A stretch of DNA of 64,000 nucleotides, from NCBI GenBank assembly GCA_014384025.1, contig JACNGQ010000162.1, forward strand, positions 1 to 64,000, written 5' to 3'. The notes under the pieces are model-generated. The model was not told the origin of the DNA and made no database searches. It saw only the letters and a program-made list of their open reading frames with translations. Below are positions 8,951-17,397 of the stretch, one piece after another (positions within the stretch are counted from its first letter, which is position 1; each line of letters opens with the position of its first letter). Source of the stretch: Planctomycetota bacterium. GTDB taxonomy: Bacteria; Planctomycetota; Phycisphaerae; Sedimentisphaerales; Anaerobacaceae. The translations under genes and the position numbers were made by a program.

Positions 8951-10375
8951 ATGAAATGCTCATTCCGTAAAATGGTATTGATTCTTTTCTTCTCTGTTTT
9001 CGTTGTTCGTTCAGCTCTGGCACAAGACCTTCCATTTCCAACAAAAAAACAGCTTGCAGAGGCCAAAGCTGGAGAATTACTACTCAATCCGGATTCTTTA
9101 AAAGGTTATAAAGCCGATTTCGGGATGCTAATCGTAACCGAGAGTGAAGCAAAAGATTCAAAAAAGATCGAATTACCGGTTGTAAGAATTCATTCAAAAA
9201 GTCAGCATCCGGCTTATCCTGTTTTTTACTTTGAAGGCGGACCAGGCGGAACCAACATCAAATTGGAGAATTTGCCGGACTCACTGCTGGAAAATCATGA
9301 TTTTGTGCGCGTCGGTTACCGCGGTGTTGATGGTTCCGTGTCATTAAACAATCCGGAGTTTAATCGAATATTAAAAGAAACGCCCAATATGCTTTCCCAT
9401 GAAGGTCTTAAATCCATGGGGAGCAAGATAACTCAAATTGCCCAAAAACTGCAACACGAAGGAATTGATTTGAAGGAATACAATATCATCAATGTTGTGG
9501 ATGATATGGAAAAAGCCCGTACAGCATTTGGGTACGATAAGATCAATCTTTCCGGCGGCAGTTATGGCGGCGCGGTTGTCTATACCTATTGCATCAGGTA
9601 TCCGGCAAGCATTCATCGGGCTTTGTTCACTGAAGCTGCATTTCCCTTTAATATGGCACTTACCAAGCCCTCATCCATTGATGAAAAACTAAATCATCTG
9701 AATGAGTTGTGGAAGGAGAATCCAGAGAACCTTCGTCGTTCCAAGGATATTATCGAGACAATAAAAAATGTGTTGAAAACGCTGCCGCGAGACTGGAATG
9801 GAGTGATTATTGATCCCGACAAAATCAGGATCATGACATTTTTCAGTCTTTATACACAGGCAATGACTGCGCAATGTTTCGATGCTTTTATCGCGGCTGA
9901 AAATGGTGACTATAATGGTTTGGCTTTCGTGAATCAATACTGGAATAGTCTCGTAGACTGGTTCAACTGGGGCGATATGTTGTCGAAAACATTTTGTACG
10001 GATACGGGTGAAATTGTGGATTTCGAGGCTGAATTGAATAAAAAAGATTCTATTATAGGATCTCCACTTGCTCTTTTAGGATGGGGATTGCGTCAACATA
10101 CGGATTGGCCAGTAAAACCTTTGCCTGAAAACTATAAAAAATTCCGTTATATTGATAATGAGGCATTGCTGGTTTATGGCAGTAAAGAATCGGCACAAAG
10201 TGTTATAGAAGAATATATGCCATTCTTTAAAAATGGTCATATTGTTTTTCATGAAAATATGGGACATATGGATGTGGGTGCTCTTCAGGCTGAGGCGTCA
10301 CAGAATATGGAAAAGATGTTTTTCCTAAAAGGAATAGTCGATATCTCCAAATTTCAAAACACGGAAGTCAGATAA
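8951..10375 (+). CDS. Exported alpha/beta-hydrolase (proline iminopeptidase/TAP-like)
   Basis: A 474-aa secreted alpha/beta-hydrolase. The signal peptide covers residues 1-24, with a likely cut at ALA-QD. The oxyanion region is FEGGPGG. The nucleophile is Ser204 in GGSYGG, and the catalytic histidine is probably in ENMGHMD near the C-terminus, with the acid before it in the LLVYGSKES region. The layout matches the S33-type peptidase/hydrolase group, and the substrate is unknown. The ATG has GGAG 8 bases upstream. Base composition is clearly more AT-rich than in the oxidoreductase genes upstream or the sigma factor gene downstream. The gene has its own leader and a terminator behind it, so it may have been acquired separately. 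Confidence 0.85.
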   Translation: MKCSFRKMVLILFFSVFVVRSALAQDLPFPTKKQLAEAKAGELLLNPDSLKGYKADFGMLIVTESEAKDSKKIELPVVRIHSKSQHPAYPVFYFEGGPGGTNIKLENLPDSLLENHDFVRVGYRGVDGSVSLNNPEFNRILKETPNMLSHEGLKSMGSKITQIAQKLQHEGIDLKEYNIINVVDDMEKARTAFGYDKINLSGGSYGGAVVYTYCIRYPASIHRALFTEAAFPFNMALTKPSSIDEKLNHLNELWKENPENLRRSKDIIETIKNVLKTLPRDWNGVIIDPDKIRIMTFFSLYTQAMTAQCFDAFIAAENGDYNGLAFVNQYWNSLVDWFNWGDMLSKTFCTDTGEIVDFEAELNKKDSIIGSPLALLGWGLRQHTDWPVKPLPENYKKFRYIDNEALLVYGSKESAQSVIEEYMPFFKNGHIVFHENMGHMDVGALQAEASQNMEKMFFLKGIVDISKFQNTEVR

Positions 10376-10378
10376 ATT

Positions 10379-10400
10379 ACTTTTATTCCAGAATAAAAGT
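10379..10400 (+). terminator. Perfect AT-rich inverted repeat just after the hydrolase stop
   Basis: ACTTTTATTC and GAATAAAAGT form a perfect 10-bp stem with a 2-base centre, four bases after the stop codon. There is no long T-run after it, so it may be a transcript-end hairpin or a protein-binding palindrome. Confidence 0.35.
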
Positions 10401-10645
10401 TTCAAGCAATAGCCAAGTCATGATGCAGTAAAAGAAGTAACGGGATAAAGCTACTAAAAATTGACAGATTTTATACAATGCTATTATAGAGACTGTGGTT
10501 TGCGGAAGTTTCTCTTGTAAACTCATCTGGGAGATATCGGACAAAAGAAATTCCAAATCGAAACGTTGCAGATTCATAAAAAGTCAATACAAAGGAAAAA
10601 ATTACTAATCTTCGTTAAGATGATTTGCAAATATCTAATTATTTG

Positions 10646-10682
10646 GGGCTGTGGGCATCTGCTTGCAGCCCATTTTTATTTT
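10646..10682 (+). terminator. Rho-independent terminator
   Basis: GGGCTG (10646-10651) pairs with CAGCCC (10666-10671) and is followed at once by ATTTTTATTTT. It would end transcription from the hydrolase gene before the sigma factor region. The rest of the 580-base gap 10376-10955 holds only the leader repeat at 10788. Confidence 0.6.
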
Positions 10683-10787
10683 ACCCCGGATTTTTTTAAA
10701 TTATGCAACACTTCTGGTTTGCTACCGTCTTATTATATAGAATGACTAACTCACGGCGGTTGCTGAGATTGAGATGAAATTACGTTA

Positions 10788-10838
10788 TTTCTTATGAAAC
10801 AAATCTTTTTTTTGTGGGATGATCACATTAGAAACCAG
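10788..10838 (+). promoter_or_regulatory. Leader repeat copy 1 (candidate promoter of the sigma gene)
   Basis: A 51-bp stretch nearly identical to 12370-12419. It contains TGAAAC, a T-rich spacer of 17 bases, then GATGAT, an arrangement like a -35/-10 pair. It lies 117 bases before the sigma factor start. See copy 2 for the comparison. Confidence 0.5.
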
Positions 10839-10955
10839 TTTTAACGTATTCTCCTATAGGTCTCAATTTGTTTGATATTTATGCAGAATAATGATAGAAT
10901 TTAAAAAAGAATTGAAACATGTCAGCCTGGCTGGGATTATAGAGCTAGGCAGCCA

Positions 10956-12293
10956 ATGGCAAAAGAACTGAATATCCAAGTTATCCATCAGGCGCAGGCC
11001 GGGAATATGCAGGGTCTTTCTGCAGTGGGCGAACAGGTTCGGCAGAAAGTCGATACGTATATCTACCGTCTCACCCTGGACTACCATCTAACCCAGGATC
11101 TGACCCAAGAGACGGTCCTGGAGATGATTAAAGCCCTTCCTGGGCTTGAGGTGCACAATGTCAGTGGTTTCTGGGGCTGGATTTTCCGCACCGCCCTCGG
11201 CAAGGTACAGCACCACTTCCGGCTCCAAGGAGCCCGGCGTCTGGCCCAGAAAACGACTTCAGACGACTTCGTTCTGGAGTCGCACGCAATCGATGACAAC
11301 AATCCCATGAACGCTCTGGTTAGTGAAGAGATCCGGATAACTGTGCTGGGTGCCTTGCAGGCCATTAAGATCAAATACCGCAATATTCTGATCTTGCGCT
11401 GCTTCGAGAACCTGTCCTATGGTCAGATTGCCGGGATACTGGGTGGTAGTGAACTCAGGTCCCGATTGTTGTTCTTGCGGGCTAAACATTCCCTAAAGAA
11501 CCAACTGGAACGCCACGGTTTTAAACGTGACCACCTGCTTGCCGCCCTGACCATCTTTGCCGGTCTGACCGTGGGACCCGGGAAAAAGGTAGCAGCCGGA
11601 GAAGTCGTTTTGGCCAGCTCCCTGGAAACGGGATTGGGCATTGGCCTTGCGAGTCTAATCACCACTAAAACGGCGATAACCGCAGCCTGTGTATTGTGCA
11701 TAGGCGGTTTCACGGTTAGTATGATTAAACCAGGTTCTTCTACTCCTCCAACCAGTGAGGAGCTTTACGGCCACCTGTATCCCCTATTGAATCACATAGA
11801 GTTTGTGGCCCCATCCCAGGTGGTTGACGTGAATGATCCCGATAATGACGGTTTTCTGCTTGTCAATCTAAACACTCCCCAGTCACCGGCTCAACGCCTG
11901 AAACCAGATAACCTCGGAGACGTTTTACTCACTCAGCCACACATGGGACTCGTATTGCCCAAAGACCATTGGGTGGAACTAGGTTTTGACGGCCCCCTTC
12001 ATGACGGGCCCGGTCCGGATTTACTGATAACCACCCGGGCCTGTCGCTTTTATACCCGGGTGTTTGTTACCGATGGCTTGAGCAAGGTTTTCGAACTGCC
12101 TAGGCCCCAGTGCCTACGCATGGGTGTCTGCTGGCATAAACACATCATCGATTTCGACCTGGCCACACTGGATCTGCCCTTTGAGCCCCATGCGGTACGT
12201 TTGATGGGCAACTCCAACAGAGGTCGTGTCGGGGGCATTGAATTCTATTCAGTCCGAGCACGTATCAAGAGAGAGGGAGCACTGCAACCATAA
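10956..12293 (+). CDS. Sigma-70 family factor with C-terminal membrane and extracytoplasmic domain
   Basis: The N-terminal part is an ECF-like sigma factor. Region 2 spans about residues 30-95 (DLTQETVLEMIKALPG, FWGWIFRTALGK). Region 4 spans about 125-185, with the helix-turn-helix LSYGQIAGILG. Unlike a normal ECF factor of about 190 aa, it continues through hydrophobic segments (about 194-257, the clearest at 238-257) into a roughly 185-residue domain predicted outside the cytoplasm. That domain carries WVELGFDGPLHDGPGPDLL and a VRLMGNSNRGRVGG motif, resembling discoidin-like surface domains of planctomycetes. ECF factors with membrane-anchored C-terminal extensions are known in Planctomycetota. 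The start ATG has a weak ribosome site. The following five genes in the same direction are the obvious candidate targets. Regulation by the 10788 repeat is inferred. Confidence 0.8.
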   Translation: MAKELNIQVIHQAQAGNMQGLSAVGEQVRQKVDTYIYRLTLDYHLTQDLTQETVLEMIKALPGLEVHNVSGFWGWIFRTALGKVQHHFRLQGARRLAQKTTSDDFVLESHAIDDNNPMNALVSEEIRITVLGALQAIKIKYRNILILRCFENLSYGQIAGILGGSELRSRLLFLRAKHSLKNQLERHGFKRDHLLAALTIFAGLTVGPGKKVAAGEVVLASSLETGLGIGLASLITTKTAITAACVLCIGGFTVSMIKPGSSTPPTSEELYGHLYPLLNHIEFVAPSQVVDVNDPDNDGFLLVNLNTPQSPAQRLKPDNLGDVLLTQPHMGLVLPKDHWVELGFDGPLHDGPGPDLLITTRACRFYTRVFVTDGLSKVFELPRPQCLRMGVCWHKHIIDFDLATLDLPFEPHAVRLMGNSNRGRVGGIEFYSVRARIKREGALQP

Positions 12294-12308
12294 CACGGTT
12301 CTGTAGAT

Positions 12309-12337
12309 GTGTGCTCTGCACACCAAGCGGCTTTTTT
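12309..12337 (+). terminator. Weak terminator after the sigma factor gene
   Basis: GTGTGC-TCT-GCACAC (12309-12323) is a perfect 6-bp hairpin. T6 follows at 12332-12337, eight bases after the stem, which is farther than usual. Confidence 0.35.
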
Positions 12338-12369
12338 ATCATCTAACCTCTTTATTCATTTCGGTTAGC

Positions 12370-12419
12370 TTTCTTATGAAACAAATCTTTTTTTGCGGGA
12401 TAATCATATTAGAACCCAG
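12370..12419 (+). promoter_or_regulatory. Leader repeat copy 2 (candidate promoter of the propeller gene cluster)
   Basis: TTTCTTATGAAACAAATC and the following T-run are identical to copy 1 at 10788. The rest, to CCAG, differs at only a few positions. TGAAAC, 16 bases, then GATAAT gives a promoter-like arrangement about 80 bases before the next gene start. Confidence 0.5.
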
Positions 12420-12499
12420 ATGTTTACCCCTCGTGAAGAGAGATTATGTATTAGGCAAAAAAACAACTCATCTTATTCCATTTTATCAGGAGACAGATC

Positions 12500-14515
12500 A
12501 TGACTATGAAAAAAGAAGGGCTGCCGGCTTTGGTGTGTTTGTTTGTGTTCTTGTGCACGTGTGTTAAGGCCACTGAGGAGTTAGAAATGGCCTGGATGCA
12601 AAAGGTGTCCTTACAGGATGCAACTATTGCTGCTGTGGTTGGGGATTTTTCCGGGTGTACCTTCGTTACGGGCGATACGTCCGAAAATTTTGGCCCGGGA
12701 TATCCAAATCTCGGAAAAAGAGATGCCTACCTGATTAAATACAACCCGGACGGTGACCTGATGTGGGTATACCTATTTGGAACAGAGGATTTTGATTACA
12801 GTACCTGCCTAACAGTCGATGCTGAAGGCAACTGTTTCGTGGGCGGCCAAACCAATGGCTCATTCGCTCCGAACCTGATCGAAGATACCGGAGATACGCG
12901 ACAGGATGCCTTTGTGGCCAAGATCTCTTCTGAGGGCAGCTGTGTGTGGGTTCGACAGTTCGGAAATGCACGGTCTGACGGCGCCTGCGGGCTCCGGCTG
13001 GATCGGAACGGCAACTGCTATGTGGCCGGCAATACCACCTGCCGCATAGTCAGCGACGAGAGCAATGACCGCGGCGTCGCCACAGAGGAGTATATGAGTG
13101 AATGTCCCTTTGTGGCCAAGTTCGATTCACACGGCCAACTGGTCTGGTACAATCAGGTCAGTGAGTCTTATGCGAACACCGGACTGGGTGTGGGCGTGGA
13201 TCCCAACGGAACCGTTGCTCTGGTAGGCATGCCTGGATACGTCGCCACCTTTGACGCCAATGGGGTCCTCATTGAAACGTATCCCCTGGAGCATCGATTC
13301 GACAGTCTTATGAATGCCTGTGCCGATGACCTTGGGCACGTATATCTTGTCGGAAGGGAAAGCGGTTGGACGTCAACAGTCATTCAATACAACCTCAAGG
13401 GCCAGGAGGTTTGGTCGCATCGTTTTCAGGAAAACGGCTGGTCTAATACAAAGTCCATTGTTCTCTGCCTGGATGGATCACACGATATGGTTTGCGTTGG
13501 ATGTCAAGGGGGACCGTCCGGAGGAACGGGTTGTCAGACCTTTTTGCGGCGTTATTCGCAATCCGGGGACCTGGTGTCGATTTTCGGTTCCCCGGAGGGC
13601 TACTGTGGTGCGAGAGCCGGTGCTGATAGTCTTTATGGTGCCTATGCCATATCGGGTCTCCAGGGTACCGGTGACAACACGAATATTTTTAAAGTGCAAA
13701 TCCCGTTGACGATCGCCGCCTCGCAATACCTGGAAGCAGAAAGTGCTGATTTCCAGGGGGCTTCGATAGAGACCACTCAAGGCGACTATTCAGGACAGGG
13801 TTATATTCACCTGTCTGGTGATGACTGCTCGGTAGAGTGGGAAACCGATGTCACGAAAGCCGGGATCAGGACCGCATATATGCGATATATGAATCTCAAT
13901 CCGGAATCCGTTTTTGCTGTACCGATATTCAATAACAAAGGTGGAGGTAGAAATAAAATCACTATTGAACTGCCCCCCACCGGGGATCAGCATGCCTGGT
14001 CTATTGTCCGTTATGATCTGAATTTACGGTTAGGTGCTAATACATTCATGATTGTTCCGGAGGCTGACACAATCCAAGAAGGCCTCTATATGGACACCCT
14101 GGAGATTGTCAATCCAGGGGGTAATATCGCTTTGGATAAAATCCTTGTGTGCTCAGACGAAACCCAAGACAATCCCGCAGGTGCTTCATTAGATGGGAAA
14201 CTGGATACCGCATGGCAGGTTCAGACCTATCCCCAGTGGGTCGAAATCGACCTGGGCCATGTGTATCCAATTGATCAAACAGCCCTGTTCTTTGAAGGGG
14301 CCGGGTCATGTCAATTCATTATTGAAGCCAGGGCAAACCTCGACGATCCTTACCAACTCCTGGTTGACAACAGCACCAACATAACGCCCGCGAGCCTAAT
14401 GAAACCTTTGCAGGACACATTCCCAATCACTGATGTTCGCTATGTACGATTAACCGTAACAGGAGATGCCATGCACAGTGTGAGTATCCATGAGATATGT
14501 TTGAGTATCCGTTAG
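12500..14515 (+). CDS. Exported SBBP beta-propeller protein with CBM6/35-like and discoidin-like domains
   Basis: A 671-aa protein with a Sec leader (about residues 1-24). Residues 30-390 carry SBBP-type propeller blades with the recurring D-A-x-L/V-x-K-x-x-x-x-G pattern, such as KRDAYLIKYNPDGDLMWV, QDAFVAKISSEGSCVW and CPFVAKFDSHGQLVW. Residues about 400-535 (YLEAESADF... to YMDTLEIV) look like a CBM6/35-type carbohydrate-binding sandwich. The end (NIALDKI... LDGKLDTAW... WVEIDLG... RYVRLTV) looks like an F5/8 type C (discoidin/CBM32) domain. A role in binding surface or extracellular glycans is inferred. AGGAGA precedes the ATG by 8 bases. It is the first gene of a run of five closely spaced genes, 10 bases ahead of the next, and carries leader repeat copy 2. 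Confidence 0.8.
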   Translation: MTMKKEGLPALVCLFVFLCTCVKATEELEMAWMQKVSLQDATIAAVVGDFSGCTFVTGDTSENFGPGYPNLGKRDAYLIKYNPDGDLMWVYLFGTEDFDYSTCLTVDAEGNCFVGGQTNGSFAPNLIEDTGDTRQDAFVAKISSEGSCVWVRQFGNARSDGACGLRLDRNGNCYVAGNTTCRIVSDESNDRGVATEEYMSECPFVAKFDSHGQLVWYNQVSESYANTGLGVGVDPNGTVALVGMPGYVATFDANGVLIETYPLEHRFDSLMNACADDLGHVYLVGRESGWTSTVIQYNLKGQEVWSHRFQENGWSNTKSIVLCLDGSHDMVCVGCQGGPSGGTGCQTFLRRYSQSGDLVSIFGSPEGYCGARAGADSLYGAYAISGLQGTGDNTNIFKVQIPLTIAASQYLEAESADFQGASIETTQGDYSGQGYIHLSGDDCSVEWETDVTKAGIRTAYMRYMNLNPESVFAVPIFNNKGGGRNKITIELPPTGDQHAWSIVRYDLNLRLGANTFMIVPEADTIQEGLYMDTLEIVNPGGNIALDKILVCSDETQDNPAGASLDGKLDTAWQVQTYPQWVEIDLGHVYPIDQTALFFEGAGSCQFIIEARANLDDPYQLLVDNSTNITPASLMKPLQDTFPITDVRYVRLTVTGDAMHSVSIHEICLSIR

Positions 14516-14525
14516 GAGATTTTCT

Positions 14526-15443
14526 ATGAAGCAAAAGAAAAATGAGATGTATTGGGTTATGGCCTTTGTTTTGGCAGGATCCATCCATGCGTTTGCAAAA
14601 CCGTATGCCGTGGGACCTTATTTGGGACAGACCCCGCCCGGCTCTACGGCTCAGGTCTTTGCCCCGGGACTGATTTGTGATACACGGCCACACCAGTTGG
14701 AAGCCTGGGTGAGCTTCTCGGCTGATGGCAACACCTTTTGTTTTAACCGAGGTGGGTATGTTTTTATCACTGAAAACACAGATCAGGGCTGGACAAGGCC
14801 TAAGCGTATAAAGAGCATTCCATTCAAGACATCGTCATGCTGTCTATCTCCGGATGCCAATAGTATCTACTTCAATTACAGCTACGATCCGTCCAAACGC
14901 TACAGTCGTCATCGCTGCATGCGCACGTCCCGGGGGTGGTCTTTGCCACAGGAACTACAAGAACCATCGATCAACTCTGGATCTGGAGGTACATTCTCTT
15001 TAGCTGCGAATAACAATTTCTACTTTGTCTCCTGGCCCTTTGGGCCACACAAAAAGGGCGGTATATTTTGTGCCCCTTTTGTGGATAACACCTGGTCCCA
15101 GGCCATCAATCTCTCTGTGTTTGTCCAGGCGAAGGGGGTAGGGGAACCGGGCATTGCCCCGGATGAGTCCTTTATGATAGTCAACACCAAGGATCTACCG
15201 GGAGGGTATGGGCATCAAGACCTGTACCTAACCCTGCGACGGCCGGATGGTACCTGGCCCGAAGCTCGGAATCTGGGCCCTCGAATCAACTCTGCCTATC
15301 TTGAATACGGAGCCAGAATTTCACCCGACAAGAAGTACCTCTTCTTCACCCGCGCTAACGGGTGGGGTTATAATTCTAATGACGACACGGGTGACATCTA
15401 TTGGGTTGAACTCAAGGAATATTTGCCCGAAACCTATAGATAG
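14526..15443 (+). CDS. Exported PD40-like beta-propeller protein, tandem copy 1
   Basis: A 305-aa protein with a Sec leader (residues 1-24). The mature part starts with YAVGPYLGQTPPGSTAQVFAPG, a block shared by all four tandem copies. Blades follow with the PD40/WD40-like signatures SFSADGNTFCF, CLSPDANSIYF, GIAPDESFM and RISPDKKYLFF. At its end is DIYWVELKEYLPETYR, also shared. No catalytic motif is visible. TAGGAG lies just before the ATG. It sits 10 bases after the SBBP gene and 38 bases before copy 2. The four copies arose by tandem duplication, and the ligand is unknown. Confidence 0.85.
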   Translation: MKQKKNEMYWVMAFVLAGSIHAFAKPYAVGPYLGQTPPGSTAQVFAPGLICDTRPHQLEAWVSFSADGNTFCFNRGGYVFITENTDQGWTRPKRIKSIPFKTSSCCLSPDANSIYFNYSYDPSKRYSRHRCMRTSRGWSLPQELQEPSINSGSGGTFSLAANNNFYFVSWPFGPHKKGGIFCAPFVDNTWSQAINLSVFVQAKGVGEPGIAPDESFMIVNTKDLPGGYGHQDLYLTLRRPDGTWPEARNLGPRINSAYLEYGARISPDKKYLFFTRANGWGYNSNDDTGDIYWVELKEYLPETYR

Positions 15444-15481
15444 CTTGAAGGAATATCAAGCGAGTGAAAAGGAGATATGTT

Positions 15482-16402
15482 ATGAAACAGACAAAGAAAA
15501 AAAATATTTGGCTTGTGGCTTTTTTGGCAATAGGTTCTATCCCTGTGTTCGCCGCACCTTTTGCCAAGGGGCCCTATTTGGGACAAACTCCGCCCGGCCC
15601 TATCGCTCAGGTCTTTGCCCCGGGACTTATCTGTGATACACGGCCGTATCAATGGGAATCTTGGCCCAGCTTCTCTGCAGATGGTAACACCTTTTGTTTT
15701 AACCGGCTTAGGTATGCTTATATCACAGTAAACACAGACCAGGGCTGGACAACACCTGAGCGCATAGAAAGTATTCCATATCACGCCTGGTCGGGTGGTC
15801 TGTCTCCGGATGCCAATAGTATCTACATCCGGTGCGGCCCGTTCAGCAAGGCGAAGCGGAGGCGAAGGCGTGGGGTCAAAATGTGCATGCGTCGCTGTAC
15901 GCGCACGGACCAGGGATGGTCTTTGCCACTGGAATTAGGCCCACCCTTTGATGACGCGTCGGGTGATTTCACGGTGGCAGCGGATAACAGTATCTGCTTT
16001 CAATCCAGAAAAGACGGTTTTTCGATTGCCCCTTTTGTGGGCAACACCTGGTCTCAGGCCATAAAGCTCCCTATAGAGATGGGTAACTTAAGAGGCCACA
16101 GTCCGGGAATCGCCCCGGATAAATCCTTTCTGGTATTCTACTCCGTTAAACCAGGAGCACCGCTAGGAACGGAAACGAACTTGTACCTCACCCTGCGACG
16201 GCCGGATGGGTCCTGGACCAAACCTCAGAATATGGGGCCGCGCATTAATTCTCCGTATTTCGAATTCGGAGCCAGAATCTCACCGGACAAGAAATACATG
16301 TTTTTCACCCGCAGTACCGGATGGAATCTGCGTAAGGTATGTGACACTGGTGATATCTACTGGGTTGAACTCAAGGAGCACCTGCCCGAATCCTATAGAT
16401 AG
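15482..16402 (+). CDS. Exported PD40-like beta-propeller protein, tandem copy 2
   Basis: A 306-aa paralogue of the preceding protein with the same layout: Sec leader (KKKNIWLVAFLAIGSIPVFA), GPYLGQTPPG block, propeller blades SFSADGNTFCF, GLSPDANSIYI, GIAPDKSFLVF and RISPDKKYMFF, and the terminal DIYWVELKEHLPE. The frame is open from a GTG at 15464, but AAGGAG sits 8 bases before ATG 15482, which I use. A basic insert (AKRRRRRGVK) in the second blade is unique to this copy. The 38-base spacer before it is repeated, with two changes, before copy 3. Confidence 0.85.
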   Translation: MKQTKKKNIWLVAFLAIGSIPVFAAPFAKGPYLGQTPPGPIAQVFAPGLICDTRPYQWESWPSFSADGNTFCFNRLRYAYITVNTDQGWTTPERIESIPYHAWSGGLSPDANSIYIRCGPFSKAKRRRRRGVKMCMRRCTRTDQGWSLPLELGPPFDDASGDFTVAADNSICFQSRKDGFSIAPFVGNTWSQAIKLPIEMGNLRGHSPGIAPDKSFLVFYSVKPGAPLGTETNLYLTLRRPDGSWTKPQNMGPRINSPYFEFGARISPDKKYMFFTRSTGWNLRKVCDTGDIYWVELKEHLPESYR

Positions 16403-16440
16403 CCTGAAGGAATATCAAGCGAGTGAAAAGGAGATCTGTT

Positions 16441-17364
16441 ATGAAGCAGACAATGAAAACGATTGTTTGGCTTGTGGCTTTTTTAGGGATTGGTACTATC
16501 GATGTGTTTGCAGAACCATTTGCCGTGGGACCTTATTTGGGTCAGATCCCACCCGGCCCTATCGCTCAGGTTTTTGCCCCGGGACTTATCAGTGATACCC
16601 GGCCGCACCGGTGGGAAATCCATGGTCACTTCTCGTCTGATGGCAACACCTTTTGTTTTCGTCGGCTCGGGTATATTTATATCACAGAAAACACGGACCA
16701 GGGCTGGACAACGCCTGAGCGTATAAAAAGCATTCCATACAGGACCTGGTCGTGCTGTCTGTCTCCGGATGCCAATAGTATTTACTACATGGACCAACAT
16801 ATCACCAGATCGATACAGAACAGCTACGTTGCCTCCAAACCCTGGACTTATCATCGCTGCCTGCGCACGAGCCAGGGGTGGTCTTTGCCGGAGGAATTAG
16901 GCCCCTCCTTCAGTTCCGCTCGGGGTGGATTTTCTGTGTCAGCGGATAACAGTATCTATTTTAAATCCAAACGAGGTGGTTTTTGGGTTGCCCCTTTTGT
17001 AGGCAACACCTGGTCTGAAGCCAGAAAGATCCCTATGGAGATGGGCAACTTAAGAGGCTGTCATCCGGGCGTTGCCCCGGATGGGTCCTTTCTGGTATTC
17101 TACTCTATTCGACCGGGAGCAATGACCGGAACGGAAACGGACCTGTACCTGACCCTGCGACAGCCGGATGGTACCTGGACCAAACCCCGGAATATGGGTC
17201 CTGGAATTAATACCGGATATCATGAAATCGGAGCGAGGATCTCCGCGGACAAGAAATACATGTTCTTCACCCGCAGTACCGGGTGGAATCTGAATCGCGC
17301 TACCGATACGGCTGACATTTATTGGGTAGAACTCAAGGAATATCTACCCGAATCCCATAGATAG
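16441..17364 (+). CDS. Exported PD40-like beta-propeller protein, tandem copy 3
   Basis: A 307-aa paralogue, closest to copy 2 in both protein and DNA. It has the same leader, GPYLGQIPPG block, HFSSDGNTFCF, CLSPDANSIYY, GVAPDGSFLVF and RISADKKYMFF blades, and DIYWVELKEYLPE ending. The second blade carries an insert different from that in copy 2, so variation is concentrated in one loop region. The start is ATG 16441 with AAGGAG upstream; a GTG at 16423 is rejected. The similarity runs through the intergenic spacer as well, so duplication is recent compared with the rest of the region. Confidence 0.85.
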   Translation: MKQTMKTIVWLVAFLGIGTIDVFAEPFAVGPYLGQIPPGPIAQVFAPGLISDTRPHRWEIHGHFSSDGNTFCFRRLGYIYITENTDQGWTTPERIKSIPYRTWSCCLSPDANSIYYMDQHITRSIQNSYVASKPWTYHRCLRTSQGWSLPEELGPSFSSARGGFSVSADNSIYFKSKRGGFWVAPFVGNTWSEARKIPMEMGNLRGCHPGVAPDGSFLVFYSIRPGAMTGTETDLYLTLRQPDGTWTKPRNMGPGINTGYHEIGARISADKKYMFFTRSTGWNLNRATDTADIYWVELKEYLPESHR

Positions 17365-17397
17365 CCTCTAAGGGACACCTTTTTCAGGAGCACAACG

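Noticed and set aside
12307-12567. 86-aa frame before the SBBP propeller gene
   Set aside because: It covers the terminator-like hairpin and the leader repeat and runs out of frame into the real gene, with no coding signature.
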